64,000 bases of DNA from contig SSNU01000321.1 in assembly GCA_012064415.1 (NCBI GenBank), positions 186,001 to 250,000 on the forward strand, read 5' to 3'. Source of the DNA: Gyrodactylus bullatarudis. Taxonomy: Eukaryota; Platyhelminthes; Monogenea; Gyrodactylidea; Gyrodactylidae. The position numbers were made by a program, and so were the translations under genes. Below are positions 29,271 to 42,500 of the stretch, piece after piece; the first letter of the stretch is position 1; each line of letters opens with the position of its first letter. The notes under the pieces are model-generated. The model searched no databases. It was not told the origin of the DNA and saw nothing but the letters and a program-made list of their open reading frames with translations.

Positions 29271-30716
29271 ATTTATTATTATCATATCGAGACGATTTCA
29301 TTTTCTTTAATCTCTTGGCTCTTTGATTTGGAGATGTCGAAACTTGAACCAAATCTAGAAAAGAAATATAAACGGAAAAATTTGGTTCATTAGCTTCCAA
29401 GTTTCATTGAAGGAATGCTTTTGGAGTTAAAATCTACCATTGCTGATTTAGCTTGTTTACTTAACCTTGAAGAAATAAGCTGTATTTTTCTTTCATTGAA
29501 AAATAATTCAGCACTAGGTTAATTTTTTTGATACATAACGGGATCTAAAATCTTCAATCTTGGTAAAAGTTCTGGAATATATCCAACCTTTTTTCCAAAG
29601 TCTCTTCCAGACGTTTCGGTATTAAAATAGTCAAGTACCTTTTTCAGTAATATATGATCCTACTCACAATTCATACAGTTCATGAATTAAGGGTGTTTAC
29701 AGGATCAAAATTGGTTGCAATTATACGAAAAGAGAAAAAGACTTTTATAAATGATTGATTTAGCAGATGGTGAATTTCAGGGATTTTGGAAATTTCAAGT
29801 TTTTAGATAAAATTGAAGAGGGTTCAGGTTACAAGCGTCTCCTCCTACTGAAGAAGAAGCTATCGATTAAATTTACTTTAACCAATTTATTATGATTGAA
29901 GAGTTAGAACTACTCAGAATCTTTCCTTAGTATGTACCTCTAATATGTTTGTTTCTTGAGGCCAAGTAGCCAGACTAGCACATGAATAATTCTTTATGAA
30001 TAAAGTAAAGAAAAAACTTGGATTGTTCTTGACAAGAATGAATATATTTAAAAAATAAAATTTATTAGCATTATCATTATTTCTTAATCTATCATGTTTG
30101 TTTTTTGAAATGAATTTGTCTTTTTGGGTAATCATTCTGAGTGTTTTCAGTTGAAAAATGCATTCATAAAATGTTGATACCTTTCTGATGGTTTATAATA
30201 GTCTATAATGATGAATCTCAGGGCGAAGAAGAAAATACAATTTGTCATGAGAGCCACAATTGTGTGAATGAATGAATATAGACTAGGCAGATGTCTCTTA
30301 CAAGATTTTCTAAACGTTTTCTTTTTTATTTTTCTCATTCAAACTCCATGGGATATCATATTGGAAACGATGATTATGATGAAGATGTATTAAAGGAAAA
30401 AGTATTTGACAAGCAATCCTGAGAATGCAAATCTTTAACTGTAGTGATGTTGAATGTATATAGATATATATCCGAACAAATCAAAAGAGTGCACAAGAGG
30501 AACTCGATAAACAAGGCTAATCATTGTTTTGACTGATCTGTGAAAAAATGGCAAAGATTAGAATTAATGTTCTTTCCCTAGAAAACTCATTGAGATCATA
30601 AATTATAATTCCTAATTAGGAATTGTATAATTATCTAAGAATAATTTATCCAAGACAAACGCTCAAGCTCGTAATATAGAAAGAATTCAAGCTACTTTTA
30701 TCCAGTCTTGGCTAAT

Positions 30717-31193
30717 TAACCCTCTCGCTCCCATCGCCAAAATAGAAGGATATCATAATTTCTTTTTCTGTAACCCTACTAATTAGACTCATGTGATCAA
30801 TGTTTGTTTCGATAATTTTTTCTTCGGATCACTCCTTCATAATTTTTTTCGATGAGGTCGTATACATCCGATCGGTACTCAGAGGGTTACAAAAAATCAA
30901 GTCTACTTGTAAGCGACACATGTATTTTTAATTACTTTGAAAGATTTGACAAGCCAAGAATTTATGATTGCAGAATTTAAAATCCATTTGAAAATGCTTG
31001 AATACCAATTTTTTGATATAGTCAAGTTTATACGAAAAGATCCCAACTCCTATTCCACTGTTTTTCACCATAAAAAGAACTTCGAACTAGCAAGGTAGTT
31101 AAAAATACATGTGTAGCTTACAAGTAGACTTGATTTTTTGTAAACCTTTGAGTACCGATCGGACGTATACAACCTCCGGTAACGAGAGGGTTA
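30717..31193. mobile_element. Non-autonomous terminal-inverted-repeat element (MITE-like), about 480 bp
   Basis: The ends are perfect inverted repeats, TAACCCTCTCG and CGAGAGGGTTA. Inner arms at about 30853-30945 and 31090-31175 also match in inverted orientation, including CCGATCGGTACTC and AATCAAGTCTACTTGTAAGC. The left arm is interrupted after 30736 by about 115 bp that the right arm lacks, consistent with a nested insertion. There is no transposase frame, so it is non-autonomous. Confidence 0.75.
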
Positions 31194-31457
31194 GTAGAAT
31201 CATAGATTTCCCCAAGTTATTTTTCTATTGTGACTGAAAAAATACTTGAAGAATCGTTACTGATAACTATATATATATTATTTCAAAGAATAGATTCAGA
31301 ATTGCAAAGATTTTTTCTAAACTATTTTGATTATTACTGTTTTTATATATATCTTCATTATTTATTTTTCTAAGCCCTTACTTATAATTGAACATGACAA
31401 CTATTTTTAATATGAAAATGATAATTGTAAAGCAGAACATATGAATTGTTCAATAAA

Positions 31458-31490
31458 TTTTCATTTCATTTCATTTTCATTTTCATTTCA
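31458..31490. repeat. TTTCA/TTTTCA microsatellite
   Basis: An imperfect tandem array of TTTCA units, with TTTTCA variants, in the gene-poor region. Confidence 0.8.
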
Positions 31491-32829
31491 TAGTTCATGA
31501 TTGAGCAATATCTAATAGACATTGTCTATTCTTTAAGAGTGTCATTACGATAGACATTAGATAAGACTTTTAGTGATAACCCCTCTATTTTGTATAAAAT
31601 TCAATCTTTTGTTATAATTTCAAGCTGTATAATAAATTATGCGGCTACTACTCACTAATTGATGAAAAGGCCATAAATAAATCTGGTATTCCGAATATTG
31701 GACATGGGTCTTCTTTGACAATCTTGAAATATAGAGAGGATATCAAGTTTATTTTTGTTGGAGGAGTGATGATTTTTACAAATGAACCATTAATATTGTG
31801 TGAATAAGAGTCTATGATTGAGGAAATAGGTTTTGTTAAATTAAATTAACAGATGATACACAGTGTTATATCCCATCAGAAATGGAATTAAACAAACCAT
31901 ACCGGGTGTAGGAGTATGAGAAATAGGAAGGTTCGAGACCAGACTGTAGTCTAAATAACACACGCCTTTCATCAATGGTAGCACACAGATCCTTGAACAG
32001 CTTTAGATTCAGGACTCCTGAATCAGTAGATAAGAATACCACTTTTATTCTTCTTAACCATGGTTTATAGGTTGTATTAAAACATTCTTTAGTTTTATTT
32101 GCTTTAGATAATGTTATATTTCGATAGATCGTCGATATAGTTGAATGAAAAATTTCAAGATCTCAGGGAATAAAATCTATAATTCAAGTTTTATTTCGAA
32201 AATTTCCATTTTAATCTGTACCTACAGTTTATACTTGAGAGCTTGAGAATCTAAATTAGTGTGAGAAATTTTCAAATTCAACAGGAAAAACTAGAGGGGT
32301 TTGATTAGAAGGGGACAAAACATGAGATTTCCATTAAAATGGATTCACTTTTGGATGTATTTTCTTTCCCAGATACAATCTAATAAAAATGCTAAGCCTG
32401 ATCATCAGTTTTGTCCAATTAGAATCAGTTCTTCTATTCTTTACTCTGATTAGACAAAATGAGAATTGCTTTCATCTTCAGTAAAAGTAATGGAAAAAAA
32501 GTTGAGAATCTTTCCTTAATTTACACTGGACAACATAATAATGAAATGAGAGCTGGGAGGATGAAAGAATAATGTTTTCACAGTGCACTTGGTTCTATCG
32601 TGAATGGATTATGAAAAAATATCGATTCAATATTCATTCGTCTATAGAGGTGGAATCAAAATGGCCTTACTCAAGAAGGAAATAAGTTAAATTCTGGTCT
32701 TATTAGAGTTTCGTCCAACTTTGGAATAAAAGAAAATGAATTAATTCAGGAGTAAACTCAAAGAAATCCCTGAGAGTAGGAAAAAATTTTCAACTTTTCC
32801 CAGCCTTAATCTCATTTTGAGAATTATCG

Positions 32830-32978
32830 AAAACTAAGCCTTTTTTCCCATAAAACCATACGTTTTCGAGTTTGTTTTAATATACAAAATCTTGATTGAA
32901 GATGAGAATTTTTGAGCACGCGCCAAGATTTTTTCAATGAATTTCACTACGAGAAAGGACAAAATTAAGATTTTTGAA
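32830..32978 (-). repeat. Dispersed repeat family S, inverted copy
   Basis: On the minus strand this reads TTTCTCGTAGTGAAATTCA followed by TTGAAAAA and TGGCGCG, then a TATGG..GGCTTAG tail. The same order of blocks occurs at 20-176 and 17424-17556. Confidence 0.55.
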
Positions 32979-35900
32979 TAGTTTTTGTAACATTTTGAAT
33001 AAAATTAGGGCTAATAATAAAAATTGAGTGTTCTTTCACATCTCGGAAGAGAAAGTCCCAGGAAATTAGGTAAATTTTGATGATTTTAGGGAAAATGGGA
33101 TTTTTGTATATCAGAACATGAAAAATTTTCATTTTGATTTTCAAAAATGTCTTTTTCATGGTTTGAACATCAATTTTTGATTAAGACATAGAAGATTGTT
33201 CGGGGAGAATAAAAGTTTGTATTACCCTAATGTACACGAATTTAACTCGATAAGAAAGAATTAAAATGACCGTAAGAAATAGCTGTTGATATAATCTTAA
33301 AGTTAGTTAGAGTCACTCAAGTTTCTTTCTCAACATTTAATGATTTATCATTTCCATGTATAATTGATGAATTGATCAAAGGAAGGAGCAAGAACAAGGG
33401 TACTTGAAAAAATCTTGGTATTCTACTCAAAACATTGATCAAGAACATCACAATCATCTTGAAAAAATAGTTTTTTTTCTAGCTTCATCTTTCAATCTTC
33501 ATGGGCAAAAGTTTTATTCAATTTATTTAATTCATAATTGAGTTTTTATTTTTGAGAAGGGATATCAACAACCTATAGCTAATAGGGCTAAGAGAAAAAT
33601 ATGGGTTTCTAGCATCTGGGTCATTTATTAAATGCATTCATTAGATGATCCAAAACCCATTCACAATCTGGCTACAATAGATATAAAGATTTTGTCTTAT
33701 CACAGCTTTTTAACTGACAGACTCCGAAAGATCTTATTTTATCTTGTTACCCAGGTATAGATTGTCTTTTACTACTGAATATAACTTAACTACTGTTAAC
33801 CATATCTAATTATATTAACTATTTCGAGATTACCTGCTCTTATTCTGAACCAACTGTAGCCTTACATTATATTAATATGAGTTATTGATTTAGACGAGAA
33901 TATCTGTCAAACGAATATTTGACAGTAATTAATGAGCTCAGTTAATATCATTATGAAAAATAAGTTCAAGTTGCTCAGGACAACTTTGAAATAGATAAGA
34001 CTCGAGAGACGAGAATAAATGAAACTATGGCAAAATTTCCAAATTAGAATTTTCAAATTGTTCATGGGAAAAAACTAAGCAAGAAAGATTGTGACAGAGT
34101 TTTAGTAAGCTATCCGAAATCATTCAAAATATAATACTCTCATGCAGGTCATTTGAAAATAAATGGAGCTAGGAATAGTAAATAGCAAGTATTCATCTGG
34201 GTTCATCTGTTGCACCATTTAAAGAAGAGAACCTTAAGAAAATACTCACTTTATGATAAGCAATTCACAATAAAGGTTTCTTTTTGTACTCAACGTGAGA
34301 ATTAAAAAATGACTGATTCTAATTTCACGATTCTTTCATCTTATACTAGCCATTAAAAATCTTCTACAAGAATTAATTATAGGAATCAAAACCATCTTCG
34401 TAGATTAAGTAAACATATATATACTGTATGAATAAAATTACAATTTTGCTAAACAGATGTTAACTTTAGTCTTGCCTCTCTAGAGGCAATCTTTATTTGA
34501 ATAAGAGCACTGGTAGATAAGACAATGTCAACAAATTCTGTTGCAATCTAATATATCAAATCGATAGCACAGATGACAGATGACTACATTTGAAATGCAA
34601 ATCTCTTGAAATGCTAGGATACTTATAGAGTACTTTTTCAAAACTTACTAATGATGAAAGAATAGTAGTGATCTTTTAAAGTAATCTACAGTCGTAGAAG
34701 TTCAATGAGAAGCAAATACTGTAAAAATATATCGGGGAGAATGATTGAAAACCATGCATGGCAGAGAAAGCAGTAGAGTAGTACATTTAATCTATGATAG
34801 ATTCTCGATCAATTCTCAACATTACCTAATTCCCAAAAGGTTTTTACGCATTGGATGCTTCAAGGTTTACCGTATCTGAATTAGGGTGTGCTAAAGTAAG
34901 CACAAAATTGAGTTGAATTTGACATGTTTCGAAAAATATTGGTAGATTTTTAAAATTTGACTTCAAGTTAGCTCAAAAGTTTGTTCTTCAATATTGTTTT
35001 CTATGTAGAAACACAGAGCTATGCAAGTCGGGTTTTCAGCTTTTACTGAATTACTCGAAAATTCTATTGATGGACATAGCAAAGAGTTCTCTACAAAACT
35101 AGAACCATTTGTTGTAAGACTGTGTTTCTGTGTAAGAACACACTACAGGAGATGAGGTTTCAAGATGATGTTGTAATCAATCACTGTTTTTAATTTATTT
35201 ATAAGTTAAAATTGTCTATTTCTAATGCCAGTTGATAGATAACCACCAAAATGATCATAGATGATGAAAGAAATTTTGATCGGTAAAAAACGATATCCCC
35301 ACAACTAAAACGTGATCATTCATTCGTGTATGATGGAATTTGATGAAAAAGATGGTAAGGAATATTTCTTTAGCCTAGAACATTACAACCAATGTCATGG
35401 ATACTATTATTGCTAATAAATGTGATAAATTTATTATTTATGCATAAAAATCAATAAATTGTAGAATGTGGGCAAGGTAAAATGTGCCAAGGTTAGAAAA
35501 GACTCGTTATTCATGTTTTTTTAAAAAAAGGGGATCAAAAAAGTTAATCAACAAAATTAACAGGCATTAAAAAGAATTAACTGTCAAAGAGAGTTGAGTA
35601 ATTTACATTCTTGAAGAAAGCCAGCCTAGTCTGTTGTATAAAACTGAACGAAAATGTATCAATTTACTAATGGATTCCAACAATTTGGATATTTTCAAAT
35701 TCAAAATACAACCACTTATCAGTTAGAGTCCAAATAACAAAGGGATAGAGGGAGTCTTGACTATATATTTTCTAGTTTAGAACAAGAATTGAATGTCGTT
35801 GTGATAAGATTACGAGCATTATTTCATCAAAATCATTTCCCGAAATACATTGCTCTTTTTAGATAAACAAAACTATGAAACGTTTCATACATCTTATATA

Positions 35901-36430
35901 TGCAAGAGAAATTTTAATGTCAATTTAAACAATATTACTCTAAACAGTTTTATTGCTGAAAATCAAATAATTCACGCAATGAAAAATGAGTCAGTCTATA
36001 TTACTAGTATATATAACAAAAGGCTATTCAATCGAAAGAAGGTAAATTACTCAACTACTAAAGGTCTATTAACGAGAATAAAATGGGTCCCGTTAGTGGG
36101 AGAAAGGTGCAAAATTACCATTCAGATGAAGTAATCTAAAAAAATAAAGAAATAATTCAAATTAAAATAAGTAAAATATATATTCTTTTTTATGACTTTT
36201 AAGGAATACTTGTGATATAATCTCAATGAAAGAGTCTTGTCAAGAATGGAAGAAGATAAATGAAGAATGTTGTGCATACATTTATCATCAGGGGATTAAG
36301 TTTAATTAAATGAGCCAATCAGAATCAGAAAGGGGTGGGAGACTGTATTGAATCAATACTATATTGATTAGTTATTTCGACATAATTTATATGTTGAAGG
36401 GATTTTGGAAATTAATTTTATTCACATTTA

Positions 36431-36506
36431 CAGGGAATCTAGAAACTCAAGGAAATTTCCCTTGCATACCTAGGGAATTCTAAGACTAAAATTGGTTTCC
36501 AGATTC
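36431..36506. repeat. CAGGGAATCT repeat family, fragment
   Basis: Begins CAGGGAATCTAGAAACTC and continues through CCTAGGGAATTCTAAGA to TTGGTTTCCAGATTC. It resembles the element at 40047-40240 and lies about 90 bp after the stop codon of the phosphatase gene (downstream on its strand). Confidence 0.55.
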
Positions 36507-36592
36507 ACCACTATAATTTATATATTTTAATAATTAAATAATCATTTAACAAAAAGGACCTTAGAATATTGAAATTGTGGAAATTATCCACT

Positions 36593-39500
36593 TCAACGTA
36601 CAGTAAACGGTTGACTATAGCCTTGTGGGCAATTTTTACGCTTTGAAAAGTAAACCAGTTGCACTGTACGTCCGATATGTTCATCCAAGAATTTCTCATC
36701 AATATGACCCTTGTAGATGATCCCGTTCGTCTTGCCATGATCCAGTACAACGTGATCTGTTTCATTGGTTATCTTCATTCTCTTCATGGATGCATCTAAG
36801 GTTGAGTCAGCCTGGCCAGATGGAGCATAAACGTAGGCCAAGTAGCCATTGCGTAAATCATCAAAGTCAACCGGATAGATTCCGATCCAGTCCAAATTGG
36901 CTGCTTTCATTGAAGGTGGCGGTAGAGGATCAGATTCATTTTCTAGGTGAATGTAAAAAGCAATTTAAGCATATAATTTAAAAAATTAGCTTATTAACAA
37001 GAGTTTTTCCATGTTCGGACCTGACTCATTAAATAAGCATTTTGCCTGAATCCCTTGATACAAATTAAGGTTATCTATTCAGATATTTTGAATCAAACCA
37101 ATATAAAACAACACTGACTGTCAATTAACTCAATAGAATTTGCGGCTTGTTAGAGAATTATTAACCAAGAGAGCCTTACACATAGTTTTATTCTTTAAAT
37201 CTTTGTGTTTACTCAGTCTGTGGAATAGACCAGAGATAAATCTTTTCATACTTTTTCAGTGTCAAGTACACAAAATCACACTTTATTTATATTATAGATG
37301 ATTTTTAAAGAGTACAAGAAATTTACTATAACCCTGACCAGTGACCACCCCTTCTTTGTTCAAAGTCTCATTTTAAAAAGGGCAACATGATGTATAAAAA
37401 CTTTCACAGTATTTTTCGATTTAATTACCTTCTCAAGTTTCGCCGACTAAAGTTAGGAAGAATTGCATATACAATTTCAATCACTTTTACATATCATTGG
37501 TCAAGAACAGCTCACTGCGCCATCGAGCCAATTCGTAAAAATCGTAAAATTCAACATTATTAGTGGTTTATTGACGAAACAATCATACGACGCTATAAAA
37601 ACTCTTACAGACATAAAGTCTGTAAAATTTCTAGCTGTTATGTAAAAAAATTAGAACAAAAAACACCCTTCTGAAAGAAGTTGCGAAGCCAAAATGAACC
37701 AATGGAAGGTCCCAAATAGAGCATTGTAATAGTATTTATATGTTAACCGGGGTAGAGTCTGAAGAGACCCGGCGAAATACAACGTTTATCACTCAAATTT
37801 ACGCTTGTTGTTCTCTAACCTTCCACATGAGTTTAGAATCTAACAATAATATTCTTGATGAGGTTCGACAATATTATCGTACAAATAGAACAAAAATGTT
37901 TGTCTAATCAGAGTTTGTGTTTTCTTTTTAATTTCTTAATTGAAAAACACAAATATTATGTGAGTAGTGTTTATGCCGACGAATGATTTTAAGCTTTTAA
38001 TTCAACTTGAAAACGTCAATGAGTTTAGAGTAAGAAAAACTGTTTAGAGAAAAAATTTAATTTATACAATTTCAATATACGCAAAATCGCTTTTAAATTG
38101 AAGTAGATTGTTTTCAGAGAAAATAAAAGTGATATTTCTTATCACATGCAGAGAGAGAAAAAAAACAGAAAACAAGCATACAAATTGTAATTATTCTATT
38201 ACGATTACATATGTAGTTCATTAATTTCTGCTCGAATTATCTCTTGGAAATTCTTAAATAATCACACACACTTATTTCCCTCCGATTATGTAAATAGAGA
38301 TTGATTGAAAATTTATGAAACAGTGGGATAAAGAATTACTTTGATTATTTTTCATTTTGCAATCCATTAATTATGGAGAATATATAAACAATAAGAACTG
38401 GGAAAAATGAACAAACAAACAAGCAAACAAGCAAATCAACATTAATTACTTTGTGAGTGAGCAGTAGGAAATGGTCAAATTTCGCGCGTGAAATAAACAA
38501 AAAGGGGGTGTGTTATTAAACGATGAGCATAAAAAAGATATTTTGGAGCGAAATTTGATGGCATGATGTTGAAGTAATTAAAGATTAATCTTATCATATC
38601 GACAGAGGATTTTAGTAATTTGGGACAAATTTCATCTATACTTGTTATGTTTTAACAAAAAGTGAACGAGGAATCATCAAAAAGAAAAAGAACAGCCAAG
38701 AAGATAATAAGACATTGATGGTTTTTCTAACATTAGAATAAAAGAAAAACTTGAACCAAGATAGATAAAATTTTGATGATCCAAGATGCCTTCATAAAAG
38801 GCAGGTTAGGTGTGAATTCAAAGTAATCAAATTTTGATTTGCACACAATTCAATTCTAGGAATCGAATCAGGTTATTGAAGAGCTTTATCAGAATTTCAC
38901 AATGGACCGTTATACCCGAGTTATTTTCCATAATAAAGAATGTCTACTCTTACACATTGTTGAAATTTACAATGTACAATATATATATAGAAGCAGAGTA
39001 ATTAGAGAGAAGTGAATCGAAGAGGAAAGAAAAATCGATAAAAATTTGTTTTACTTTATTCAGTATTCTCCTGGCTTATCAATACTGAATCATGAGATGA
39101 TTAGGGGAAAATTATAAGAAATCACAATTTTTTCCCTCGATAAATTTCCTGTTCAGCAGGATTTGTAAAAGAAACAAAGGAGTTCCATATTTCTAGTTAT
39201 CTTGTATACAGTGTATACGCTTTTAATTTATCGAATTGGTTATGATTGACATAATTTCTGGTAGATGCTAGAAAATAAAAGATAAAATGGGACATCTCTA
39301 AGAAGACGTCAATGCCTTTATCAGGGGTTAAAAAAATTAACAAATAAACTTAAAAGGGTATTACCAAACTTCATAAAGGATGCTTGAATTTTTCTAAAGA
39401 AAATATCTAGTAAAGTTAGAGGGTTCTATCCAATCCTAATTTTATGCTTCTTATAGTAAATGGAATATATAGTTAAACTTGTTAATCAGTTTCAAAAAAA

Positions 39501-42500
39501 CCCAGGGATCTTATTAACCGTAATGTAGTTAAAATAAGGAATTACAATTAAACCTTGTTTTCATAAACACTTTTTACTATAGTAAAATGATCCCCGGGAA
39601 ACTTGAGACTATCAGATAATCTTGAAACCGAGTAACAAAATTAACTGAATATCAAGAGCAATGTTTATTTTTGATATTGTAAAAAGAAAGAGTTTGAAAT
39701 TCTCATTGAACAAAGGAATGAACAACAAGATTTTATCATTCCTCTTAAACAGAATAAAAAAATGAATGATAATTAATCTATCTATTGTAATATTACAAGT
39801 TTTGTCAATATCCATTGGAATATGATAGCATAATTGAAGCTGCTATTTAAAAAGGGAAACCAATCATTAAAGTTGTTGTGCGTATGTATGTTACTCTACA
39901 TAGTCTTTTCCAGTCCTACTACTACTATTCTGAATCTAACCAAAGTTTATTGAGTTTCTCAGATGGACTATATTTTATTTGACCACTATTCCATGTATAT
40001 CGTGAGCGTATATTGTAAAATTTACTTTACTATTATGTTTTTATCACAGGGAATCTGGAGACTTCCTAGTTAGCTAGGGAATTTGGAAACTCGAGGAATT
40101 CTTAAGAGTTTATAAATTTCTAGGGAAACTTGGTTTCTAGAATGTAACTCAAGATATCATAATACAGTAGTTTAAGTAAATAAATAAATATTGAAATCTG
40201 GTGAGTTTTAAGACTTCCTTGAGTTTCTATAGATTCCCTGTCACTATGAATAATTCGAATAGGGATTCTAGTAACTAATGGTGTCTTAGGACTAACATTA
40301 GTAACATATTTAGTGAATGATTCCTTATTATGTCTCTATTTACGATTACAGCAATTTTGTAATACTTTTAAATAGGAGACTTGGGCATGACGGAAAAAAA
40401 TGAGTCAATAGTTGTCTGGAAATAAGTTTTTCTAACCATATTTTTCAGATAGAGCTTAAAACGAGAGCTTACAGTCATTTTACGAAGTTAGTGGACAATT
40501 TTTCGATATTAAAGGTGACGTTAACAAAATTAGAATTTCTCGAATTTAGTGGAATGCTTAAACTAAGTTACCAGAGATCTCTCTATGAGATAATTGTAGG
40601 TCAGGTTCTTTTCGTATGTAGTAGAGAGTTGATCGAAATGGAGAGACATTACATTTTAATATGAGTAAAGATACCTATCATAATTAGTGGAATCTTAATT
40701 AATAATCATCCAAATCATGTTGCCTACTTTCAGAGTTTGAAGAAAATAAATCTGAAAAAAAAATTATTAAAAAAAATCTGGTATTTTTTTAAATTTCAAT
40801 TTGGCGCCAAAATTTTCCCAATTTTGAACTAAAATTTTTTATTGATGTGAAAGTTAGTAGTCTAGTTGATTTTCAGTATTTTCTTATTAAACTTGAGCAT
40901 AATATTGGAATGAGTAGAAATGTATTGCAGAGTGCTTTTACAATGAGAGAACTCTAAAAGAACAAATCGATATCTCATGACAAGCAAAAAGTCACGAGCA
41001 ACATTCTTTGAATGGTGACAAAATTTTTGATACCATGTTTACCCTGTCTTTTTAGGTTTTGTTCGGCAATTAAAAAACTACATTGTTGGTTGCATAACCT
41101 TCCATGTCCCATTGTTCTACTATAGTGGAACACAACATTTTCTTCAGCGATCATTTTAACTGAAAGATATTTGAAATACATGTTTCACCCCTCATTAGTC
41201 AGGAAATTTATTAAATAAAGATAGCTTTTTACTGATGCTAACGAATCTTGCTCAAAAAGAAGGGGGATATTTTGAAAATCTATCTGCTGAAGACTTAGAA
41301 AAAACTTTCAATCATAAATAAATAGCTCATACAGTTTGGAAGATAACTAGTTTAAGATCCGAAAAATGACAATTTTAGCCTCTTTTAATTGACTATTTGA
41401 CTTTCAAAATAGAACTCAGATTCAAAGAGAAATCAGTGCAAAAATTTTCTAATTTGTCTCATGAAAAAAAATAATTTGGAACGTGAAGGGTTAATTTCTT
41501 TTTAATGATTATACAGGATTATAATAGAGTAAAAATGTGGGCAAATTCAGTAAATTTTACTTGATTAAGACGACACGTGATCGACAAGATTTAGTTAAAT
41601 ACAGAATTGTCTAAACTATGATATAGTGTAATTCTCTCGCGAAACCAATGCTCAAATTCATTAATTTTTTATTATATAGATAGGGGAATTCTTTTGAACG
41701 CTGTATAGGAATTAATGAAACATTACATTACCATTTACACTGTAAATGTTATTCTGCATATTTGAATACTATTGGTTGAGAAAAATCAACCATTTAAAAA
41801 GGTACTTAAAAGGTTAATTGCGTGTAATTAAGAGTGTATTCTAAAGAAGAATATATATTGTACTCACCTTTCTTCTTGCCGGCTGACGATGATGATCCAA
41901 TGAAATTGTCTTTGATATCGATAATTTCAAAATTATCATCTTTCTTATTCGATAAATCCAGGTCAAGTTGATCGAGGGCGAATACATCAGCCTTGATGGC
42001 AGGTTTAAGAATAGTTCCAGCTGACAAAGCACTAACAAGAGCGGGCCTCTTCATTAAAGTATACTGAAATACGAGATCTTGGTCAGCCTTGTGAGCTGAA
42101 AAAAAGGCAAGACAAGAATGATTGAACTGATTCAAAAATTTAACTAGAATTTATTTAAAAGGAGAAATATTTCCTGGTAAAGACTAAACACAAAACATGT
42201 AGATCAAAACTGAATAGCAATGATGATAACTTATTACTTTTATTGGTCGGTTGAAGAAACTTGATTGGAAGGCTGTACCAAAGATCTGGAATTTTGAGCA
42301 ACAACTGGGCATAAACTGGTCTATGATCTGAGTGTTTATACTTTGTCATTGAGTCGTACTTGAGTAGTGTTACTGATGGTTTATCTAAAGAGGAGTCATT
42401 TGACTTGACATTTTTGGGTGGTCCACGTGTTGATTTGTTGCTTTGCTGATGGGCTACTCGGTGACCAGATCCATCAGCAAGACTCTGATCATTATAGATG

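Larger units (their letters stand above)
29028..36592. other. Gene-poor region with repeats
   Basis: About 7.5 kb in which I found no exon supported by family similarity or paired splice signals. Open frames here (for example 35850-36134) are short, AT-biased and unrelated to anything I know. It carries a terminal-inverted-repeat element (30717-31193), a TTTCA microsatellite (about 31458-31490), an inverted copy of repeat family S (32830-32978) and a fragment of the CAGGGAATCT family (36431-36506). Confidence 0.55.
36943..41867 (-). other. 4.9-kb intron of the phosphatase gene
   Basis: No exon or nested gene is supported within it. It contains the second copy of the hammerhead-like repeat (37680-37905), a CAAA/CAAG microsatellite (38410-38436), a CAGGGAATCT foldback element (40047-40240) and a partial family F foldback arm (40708-40890). 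The unusual length therefore seems to come from inserted repeats. Confidence 0.6.

Noticed and set aside
31927..31945. GGTTCGAGACC string resembling a tRNA T-arm
   Set aside because: No acceptor stem, D-arm A-box or anticodon arm fits at the proper distance upstream.
35850..36134. 94-codon open frame on the plus strand
   Set aside because: AT-biased amino-acid content, no family resemblance, no convincing splice or polyadenylation context.
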